The position numbers and the translations under genes were made by a program. Shown piece by piece: positions 58,470 to 64,000 of a stretch of DNA of 64,000 nt (positions are counted from its first letter, which is position 1; the number at the start of each line of letters is the position of its first letter). The stretch spans positions 165,876 through 229,875 of the forward strand of contig NZ_FMYX01000009.1 of assembly GCF_900102675.1 (NCBI RefSeq). Direction: 5' to 3'. This DNA comes from Pseudomonas guariconensis (GTDB lineage: Bacteria; Pseudomonadota; Gammaproteobacteria; Pseudomonadales; Pseudomonadaceae). The notes beneath the pieces are model-generated. The model was not told the DNA's origin. It made no database searches and saw nothing but the letters and a program-made list of their open reading frames with translations.

Positions 58470-59843
58470 TTAGGTCACTACCTGATAGCAAGGCACATAC
58501 GCTGCCCCACCGGGCAACTTCATCCGGTGCTGATCAACGAAGGCCTGCAGCAAGCGCCCAAGCGGGTCGAGCACCGCGCTGTCGCCACGGATCTGGTACG
58601 GCCCGTGCTCTTCGATCAGGCGAATGCCCTTGTCCTTGACGTTGCCCGCCACCACCCCGGAGAAGGCCCGGCGCAGGTTGGCGGCCAGCTCATGGGGCGG
58701 CAGGTCCCGGCGCAGCTCGAGGTTGGCCATGTTTTCATGGGTGGGGTCGAACGGGCGCTGGAAACCTTCCTCGATCTTCAGCAGCCAGTTGAAGTGGAAG
58801 GCATCGTTGCGCTCGCGGCGGAACTGCTTGACGGCCTTGAGCCCCTCGACCATGTGCCGGGCCACTTCGGCCGGGTCGTCGATGATGATCTGGTAATGCT
58901 GCTGGGCCGTCTCGCCCAGGGTCGCGCCGACGAAGGCATGCAACTGCTGCAGGTACGCCTCGGCGCTGCGTGGGCCAGTGAGCACGACGGGGAAGGGCAA
59001 GCCTTCGTTGTCCGGGTGCATGAGGATGCCCAGCAGGTACAGGAACTCTTCGGCCGTGCCTGCGCCACCGGGAAAGATTATGATGCCGTGGCCGACCCGC
59101 ACGAACGCCTCCAGGCGCTTTTCGATGTCCGGCAGGATCACCAGCTCGTTGACGATCGGGTTGGGCGCTTCGGCGGCGATGATGCCCGGCTCGGTCAGGC
59201 CCAGGTAACGGCTGCCGTGCATGCGCTGCTTGGCATGGGCGATGGTCGCGCCTTTCATCGGGCCTTTCATCACGCCCGGGCCGCAGCCTGTGCATACGTC
59301 CAGCTTGCGCAGGCCCAGCTCGTGGCCGACCTTCTTGGTGTACTGGTATTCCTCGCTGCTGATCGAGTGGCCGCCCCAGCACACCACCATCTTCGGTTCC
59401 ACGCCCGGGCGCAGCGTGCGGGCGTTGCGCAGCAGGTGGAAGACGTAGTCGGTGATGCCCTGGGAGCTTTCCAGGTCGATGCGCTGGCTGGCCAGCTCGC
59501 TTTCGGTGTAGACGATATCGCGCAGGGCGCTGAACAGCATTTCGCGGGTGCTGGCGATCATCTCGCCATCGACGAACGCGTCGGCCGGGGCGTTGAGCAG
59601 CTCCAGGCGTACGCCGCGGTCTTGCTGATGGATACGCACCTCGAAGTCCTTGTAGGCCTCGAGGATGGTCTTGGCATTGTCGACATGGGCGCCGGTGTTG
59701 AGGATGGCCAGGGCGCACTGGCGGAACAGGGTGTAAAGGCTGCCGGTACCGACTTCACTCAGTTGCTGGACTTCACGTTGCGACAGCGTCTCCAGGCTGC
59801 CTTTGGGGCTGACGGATGCGTTGATGACATGGCGTTGGGGCAT
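58470..59843 (-). CDS. ppnN: Nucleotide 5'-monophosphate nucleosidase PpnN
   Basis: 457 aa, about the length of E. coli PpnN/YgdH (454). The Rossmann core carries PGGAGTAEE (about residues 258-266), the LOG-family signature, and GPGVMKGPMKGATIAH (about 189-204). N-terminal and C-terminal alarmone-binding extensions are present. It splits purine monophosphates to base and ribose 5-phosphate and is stimulated by (p)ppGpp in E. coli. Confidence 0.9.
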   Translation of the reverse strand: MPQRHVINASVSPKGSLETLSQREVQQLSEVGTGSLYTLFRQCALAILNTGAHVDNAKTILEAYKDFEVRIHQQDRGVRLELLNAPADAFVDGEMIASTREMLFSALRDIVYTESELASQRIDLESSQGITDYVFHLLRNARTLRPGVEPKMVVCWGGHSISSEEYQYTKKVGHELGLRKLDVCTGCGPGVMKGPMKGATIAHAKQRMHGSRYLGLTEPGIIAAEAPNPIVNELVILPDIEKRLEAFVRVGHGIIIFPGGAGTAEEFLYLLGILMHPDNEGLPFPVVLTGPRSAEAYLQQLHAFVGATLGETAQQHYQIIIDDPAEVARHMVEGLKAVKQFRRERNDAFHFNWLLKIEEGFQRPFDPTHENMANLELRRDLPPHELAANLRRAFSGVVAGNVKDKGIRLIEEHGPYQIRGDSAVLDPLGRLLQAFVDQHRMKLPGGAAYVPCYQVVT

Positions 59844-59904
59844 CTAAGTCTTTCCTGTGCAATGAAACTTCCTACTTGGACACCACCATACCGACAAAAA
59901 CGCA

Positions 59905-59941
59905 CGGCAACGAGGGGGGCGCAGAAAAAGCCTCGTTGCCG
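59905..59941 (-). terminator. Terminator of yeiH
   Basis: CGGCAACGAGG and CCTCGTTGCCG, perfect 11-bp stem with a 15-nt loop; on the minus strand TTTTTG follows after four bases. About 90 nt past the yeiH stop. Confidence 0.75.
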
Positions 59942-60031
59942 CTTGCCAAGCGGTTACCCCAGCCCTGCACGATCGTGGACGGCGGCATAGCCTGCGATGG
60001 CGCACGGCGCTCCGGGATCAGCCGCTGCCAT

Positions 60032-61093
60032 TCATCCGAAAAGCCGTTGTACTCCCAGGGTGATGGCCAGACCGCCACCGATCAGCCACAGGTTGAGGAT
60101 CGCCCCGGTGATCAGCGCGCGCGGGCCAGCCTGGCGGATCTGGCTCACGCGGGTTTCCATGCCCAGCGCGGTCATGGCCATGGTCAGGGCGAAGGTGTCG
60201 AGGCTATTGATGGTGTTCACCACCGCCGCCGGCAGGACTTGCAACGAATTGACCAATACCAGCAGCAGGAAGCCAAAGGCGAACCATGGCACGGCGATAC
60301 GCCCGCCGCCCTGGGCCTGGCCTTGCTTGCGCGAGCGGCTGACCCACAAGCCCACCACCAGCAGCACCGGCACCAACAGCAACACACGGGTCATCTTCAC
60401 GATGGTGGCGATGTGGGTGGCCTCGGGGCTCACGTTGCTGGCCGCACCCACTACCTGCGCCACTTCGTGCAGGGTGCCACCGAAGAACAGGCCTACGCCG
60501 AGATTGTCGAGTTGCACCCAGCCGGCGCTGACCGCCAGTGGGTAAAGGAACATCGACAACGTGCCGAACAGCACCACGCTGCCCACCGCCATGGCCGCCT
60601 TGTGTGGCTGCGAGCGCAGCGCCGATTCGAATGCCAGCACCGCAGCTGCGCCACAGATCGCGCTGCCCGCAGCGGTCAGCAGCGCCGTGTCGCGGTCAAG
60701 CTTCATCACCTTCATGCCCACCAACAGGCCCACCAGCAGGGTGCTGACCACCACCAGCAGCGAGACTGTCAGACCCGACCAGCCCACCTGGGCGATCTCT
60801 TGCAAGCTCACCCGCAGGCCAAAGAACGCCACGGCCAGGCGCAGCAGGTTGCGCGCCGAGAAGTTGACCCCCGCCGCCCAGCTTTCCGGCAGCCCATAGC
60901 GCAGAGCATTGCCATACAGGGCACCGGCGACGATGCCGACGATCAGCGGGCTGATCCCCAGCCCGGCGATGGCCGGCAGGGCCGCCACCTGAGTGACGGC
61001 GAGGGCGAACAGGGCGACGAACAGAATACCGTTGAGCCGCCCACGGGTCGCGTGGGAAGGCGCAAGGGCGGGAGTAGGGTGGGCCGTGGCCAT
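60032..61093 (-). CDS. yeiH: YeiH family putative sulfate exporter
   Basis: 353-aa membrane protein with about 10 hydrophobic segments and the family motifs NFSARNLLRLAVAFFGLRVS (about 77-96), AAGSAICGAAAVLAFESALR (about 140-159) and GGTLHEVAQVVGAAS (about 208). UPF0324/YeiH. Divergent from a yeiE-type LysR gene, the conserved arrangement in other Gammaproteobacteria. Transport substrate is thought to be sulfate or sulfite; not certain. Confidence 0.88.
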   Translation of the reverse strand: MATAHPTPALAPSHATRGRLNGILFVALFALAVTQVAALPAIAGLGISPLIVGIVAGALYGNALRYGLPESWAAGVNFSARNLLRLAVAFFGLRVSLQEIAQVGWSGLTVSLLVVVSTLLVGLLVGMKVMKLDRDTALLTAAGSAICGAAAVLAFESALRSQPHKAAMAVGSVVLFGTLSMFLYPLAVSAGWVQLDNLGVGLFFGGTLHEVAQVVGAASNVSPEATHIATIVKMTRVLLLVPVLLVVGLWVSRSRKQGQAQGGGRIAVPWFAFGFLLLVLVNSLQVLPAAVVNTINSLDTFALTMAMTALGMETRVSQIRQAGPRALITGAILNLWLIGGGLAITLGVQRLFG

Positions 61094-61137
61094 GGTAAGA
61101 CCTCCGATGTGTATTGATGAGGTCTACGTTAATTCAG

Positions 61138-61151
61138 TTATAAGCTTATAA
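61138..61151. promoter_or_regulatory. Perfect palindrome in yeiH/yeiE promoter region
   Basis: TTATAAGCTTATAA, a 14-bp perfect palindrome midway in the 109-nt divergent region. Fits a LysR-type T-n-A operator or an overlapping -10; likely the YeiE autoregulatory site. Confidence 0.6.
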
Positions 61152-61202
61152 AAAATCGTGATTTAGGATGGCAAGTATCCGCTTAGCTGATATTTTGAAC
61201 GT

Positions 61203-62108
61203 ATGACCCCTGAACAACTGATAACTTTCGCCACCGTCGCCGAGCACGGCAACATCAGTCACGCCGCCGCCGCGCTGCACTTGTCGCAGCCGGCCGTGTC
61301 GGGTCAGCTGAAGTTGCTGCAGGAAGCGTTCGGTGAGCCGCTGTATCAACGTGCCGGACGCGGGGTGCGCCTGACGGCCGCCGGCGAGCAACTGCTAGGC
61401 CACGCCCAACGCCTGCGCGAGACCTTTCTCCAGGCCCAGGCCCTGCGCGACGCCATGCGTGCGATGGAGCGCGGCACCTTGCGCATCGGCGCCAGTACCA
61501 CCCCAGCCAGTTACCTGTTGCCCTACCTGATCGCGGACTTCCACGCCCGCTACCCGGATACCGCGATCACCACGACCCATGGCAACACGGCGGAAATCGT
61601 CGCGGCTCTGGGTGAGCTGGACATCGCCTTGATCGAAGGCCCGCCAGGCCAGGAACTACCGCTTGGCACCAGCGTCACCGCCTGGCGCGAGGACGAGATC
61701 GTCGCCATCGTTCCGAGCGGCCATCCGCTGGCCGACGGCGTTCAGGTGCAGACGCTTCAAGCGCTGGGGGCGTATCCGTTGGTGCTGCGCGAAAGTGGCT
61801 CGGGGGTACGGCAGTTGGTGGAGCGCGCCTTTGCCCGGGAGGGTGTGCCGATGCGCGTGGCGTTAGAAATTGCCGGAGTGGAGGGGGTCAAGGAAGCGGT
61901 ACGGGCGGGGATGGGCATTGGCTTCGTGTCGGCGATGTCCATTCGCCATGAAGACAACGCCTTGTACCGGCTGGGCATTGCACCGCAGCCATTAGCGCGG
62001 CATTTCTCGATACTGATGCCCCATGCCGCCGCGCCGTCGAGGGCGGCGCGGCGGTTCTTGGGGTTGTGTTTCGCGGACGTACCAGTCATTGGCCGTAGTG
62101 CTGTTTAG
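61203..62108 (+). CDS. yeiE: LysR-family regulator YeiE-like
   Basis: 301 aa. Winged helix residues 4-58 (LITFATVAEHGNISHAAAAL, then HLSQPAVSGQLKLLQEAFGE) and a CysB-like effector domain (LRIGASTTPASYLLPYLIAD). Divergent from yeiH, which it presumably activates, perhaps in response to sulfite as in enteric YeiE. The YeiE name rests mainly on this gene pairing. Confidence 0.82.
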   Translation: MTPEQLITFATVAEHGNISHAAAALHLSQPAVSGQLKLLQEAFGEPLYQRAGRGVRLTAAGEQLLGHAQRLRETFLQAQALRDAMRAMERGTLRIGASTTPASYLLPYLIADFHARYPDTAITTTHGNTAEIVAALGELDIALIEGPPGQELPLGTSVTAWREDEIVAIVPSGHPLADGVQVQTLQALGAYPLVLRESGSGVRQLVERAFAREGVPMRVALEIAGVEGVKEAVRAGMGIGFVSAMSIRHEDNALYRLGIAPQPLARHFSILMPHAAAPSRAARRFLGLCFADVPVIGRSAV

Positions 62109-62143
62109 GTTTTGTACGAAATGTAACCGGGCTCGGTCGTTTG

Positions 62144-64000
62144 TTACTTTAAGGTTCTGTAGCAAATTGCTTTGCCATCGACTGAGCCTTCAGGTGCCAC
62201 CTCGGTTGCCCCGTCCATGAGAAGCAGGCGCAGATAGTGGCCTGCGCCAGCGGGGTCGGACAGCCACGTAGAGTTGGCCAGAAAAGAATAGCCCACGAAG
62301 CCGTACTCTGAAGCTGGGGTACCGACTCCTATTACGCCTTCTCCTTTTGTGGCGTCGGCCTTGGACACTGGCTGAAGTCCAAGAGCGGAACACCTGTTCA
62401 TCGCGGCAGCCCAATTCCTTGATAATGAGTTATCGATATAAAACCATTTTTTTATCCTGAAGGTGTAGCTGTGTGAGACGTGGCTGCCCTTGCGGGTTCC
62501 CGTAATGGTGATTTCGCCTGAAGCATCATCAGGCGGAGTGGAAAATATAAAAAGGCCGGAGGAGCGATGGGTCAACCAGCTGACACTGGATGACCAGTTG
62601 TAATCTTTGGAATGGGCGCCGTTTGCAAGTGTTGCGGAAAACCCTACGCGATCGTAAGCCGTCGTGGGGAACCCGCTATCGACAGCGTGTGAATATTTAC
62701 CAGGATACGAGTAACTGTGGAGTTCGGTGATGTGAGTACTCATCAGGGACAGGCGCGCATCCGCTCCCAAAGGTTCGTTATCGATCTTGGGCGTCATGGT
62801 GTAAAGATCGGGTTGCGAGCCGCTCAATGTAGCCTCGTACACCCCTGTGTTTCCAACTTCGACGATACGGCTCAATTCAACATCCGACGCAGGATTGCCC
62901 TTTGAGTCGGTCACGGTAAATGACACTTGGCCGACAATGCCACTGATTGGCTGCCCAAGCGAGTTCTTGACAATGAACGATGCTTTCGCCTCGTCCACGC
63001 CATCTGCCAGGATATCGGTCTTGCTTAGCACGAGCCGGGAGCTTCCTGCCGCAGGCGGTAAGACCTTCAGCTCCACTGATTTTGCCAGTGAGTCCATGAC
63101 GTCACCGTCGACTTCAGGTGTGAGCGTAAAGTCCCCAGCTTGAGTACCACGCAGCGTGGCGCTGTATTCCCCTGTCGTGCCTTTTTCTTGAATAGCCGTC
63201 ACGGTGATCTTGCCGGGTTCAGGCTGTTTGCCGCTGTCATCGGTCACGTTGAAAACGAGTAGGTTGGCCAGGCCGCTCACGGGCTTGTTGTCGGCATTCC
63301 TTGCTATGAACGTCAAGGTTGTTGAGTCGAAGCCATCTGCGTCGATGGACGGTGGCATAACCTTGAACGCTGAGTTGAGCTCCGCGGGCGGCAGTGCCTG
63401 TAATTCCACGCTGGCTTTCAGGGTACCGACGGGCTTACCGTCAAAATGAGGCGCAACGGTGTAATGGCCTGCCAGGAGGCCGCGCAGCTTCGCGGTATAA
63501 GTGCCTGCGCTTTCCACGATGGCTTCAACGGTGACATCCGGTGGCGAGACATTGCCACTGGCGCCATTCACCACGAACGCCAAGTGTTTGCCGATGCCCT
63601 CGAGTGGCAGGCCATTCGCATCCCTGGCGTCAAAGGCCAAGGTGGTGGTGGCCTTGTTATCAGCTGCAATGGTGGGCCGACTTGCCGAGAATCGAGAGCT
63701 GCCTGGGTTCGGTAGCACGCTCGTTGTGGAAACCAAGGCTTGCGCCAGTGCCGTGCCCTGAACCGTCGGTGTCAGGGTGACTGTCTGCTCGGTCTTGCTG
63801 GCAGTGACCTGGATCTCGTATACGCCAGGCGAGGTGCGTGTTGGATCCGAGACCTTGATGTCGTCCCCGTGCTTGCCTGCGCGTACGTGGTCGCTGGTGA
63901 TCTTGATATCCGCCAAGGCGATGTCCACCGGCTGCTGCTGCTCGTCGCGGATGGCGAGGGTCAGGGTTTGCTGAGTCTTGCCATCGGCCGGCAGCACGGT
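62144..64000 (-). CDS. Intimin/invasin-like adhesin, C-terminal part (N-terminus beyond right edge)
   Basis: At least 618 residues of a second surface adhesin; the reading frame stays open through the right edge, where TVLPADGKTQQTL is the usual start of an Ig-like repeat. Four Big_1-type domains of about 100 residues (for example IDADGFDSTTLTFIARNADN) are followed by a C-terminal lectin-like tip (about the last 190 residues, with NRCSALGLQPVSKADA and KAICYRTLK holding a likely disulfide pair). Domain order and repeat style match the adhesin at 34114-38988, and here too the tip region is richer in A/T. The barrel should lie beyond 64000. Confidence 0.87.
   Translation of the reverse strand, partial: TVLPADGKTQQTLTLAIRDEQQQPVDIALADIKITSDHVRAGKHGDDIKVSDPTRTSPGVYEIQVTASKTEQTVTLTPTVQGTALAQALVSTTSVLPNPGSSRFSASRPTIAADNKATTTLAFDARDANGLPLEGIGKHLAFVVNGASGNVSPPDVTVEAIVESAGTYTAKLRGLLAGHYTVAPHFDGKPVGTLKASVELQALPPAELNSAFKVMPPSIDADGFDSTTLTFIARNADNKPVSGLANLLVFNVTDDSGKQPEPGKITVTAIQEKGTTGEYSATLRGTQAGDFTLTPEVDGDVMDSLAKSVELKVLPPAAGSSRLVLSKTDILADGVDEAKASFIVKNSLGQPISGIVGQVSFTVTDSKGNPASDVELSRIVEVGNTGVYEATLSGSQPDLYTMTPKIDNEPLGADARLSLMSTHITELHSYSYPGKYSHAVDSGFPTTAYDRVGFSATLANGAHSKDYNWSSSVSWLTHRSSGLFIFSTPPDDASGEITITGTRKGSHVSHSYTFRIKKWFYIDNSLSRNWAAAMNRCSALGLQPVSKADATKGEGVIGVGTPASEYGFVGYSFLANSTWLSDPAGAGHYLRLLLMDGATEVAPEGSVDGKAICYRTLK

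Overview
The window looks like the chromosome of a fluorescent Pseudomonas of the putida group. Support: high GC, putida-type REP palindromes (GCGGGTnnACCCGC with GCTCCCACA flanks), housekeeping neighbours (argC, ppnN, yeiH/yeiE, a GabP-like permease), and a 33 kb block for aerobic 9,10-seco degradation of steroids of the bile-acid/androgen type. The window opens inside a minus-strand SDR gene and ends inside a second intimin/invasin-like gene.

Layout. 1-34 kb, steroid catabolism. Minus strand: SDR (cut), kshB, a delta4-type ketosteroid dehydrogenase and hsaB. Plus strand: hsaA and a luciferase-like flavoprotein; then operon hsaC-ipdA-ipdB-echA20-ipdC-crotonase-two acyl-CoA dehydrogenase (ACAD) subunits-thiolase-SDR, closed by a strong terminator at 16343-16377; then operon ACAD-ACAD-ipdF-MaoC-thiolase-ksi; a minus-strand SDR divergent from hsaD-hsaE-hsaG-hsaF; then minus-strand nudE-like, a LuxR-type regulator and kshA; plus-strand HSL-type hydrolase and a small exported protein; TetR divergent from kstD. 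34-39 kb: a 1624-residue inverse autotransporter adhesin. 39.4-40.8 kb: a minus-strand VOC-SDR pair whose promoter copies that of kstD. 41-45.4 kb: small membrane proteins and three regulators (WYL-like, LysR, MocR). 45.8-64 kb: mostly core functions (GabP-like permease, orphan FecR, AraC, an AhpD/ACAD-like/ABC importer operon, GNAT, argC, LysR, MOSC, SH3 protein, ppnN, yeiH/yeiE), then the second adhesin.

Pathway logic. KstD and the delta4 enzyme desaturate ring A, Ksi moves the double bond, KshAB 9-hydroxylates and opens ring B, HsaAB and HsaC hydroxylate and cleave ring A, HsaD hydrolyses it, HsaEFG turn the small fragment into pyruvate and propionyl-CoA, and EchA20, IpdABCF, the paired ACADs, MaoC, crotonase and thiolases dismantle rings C/D. 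No CoA ligase (FadD3 type), steroid transporter or complete side-chain set is seen here.

Main regulatory observation. Eleven copies of an 18-bp dyad (7-4-7, consensus cTAGTCC-N4-GGACGAt) lie upstream of nearly every transcription unit of the steroid block, nine of them 57-72 nt from the start codon and always in the gene's direction. This fits an operator for the LuxR-type regulator encoded inside the block. A-rich AAnAAnAA motifs at the starts of at least ten of the genes suggest a second, Crc/Hfq catabolite-repression layer. A different 45-bp promoter shared by kstD (32.1 kb) and the VOC-SDR pair (40.8 kb) suggests a second local regulon, probably of the adjacent TetR. All motif work was done by eye; no database search was possible.
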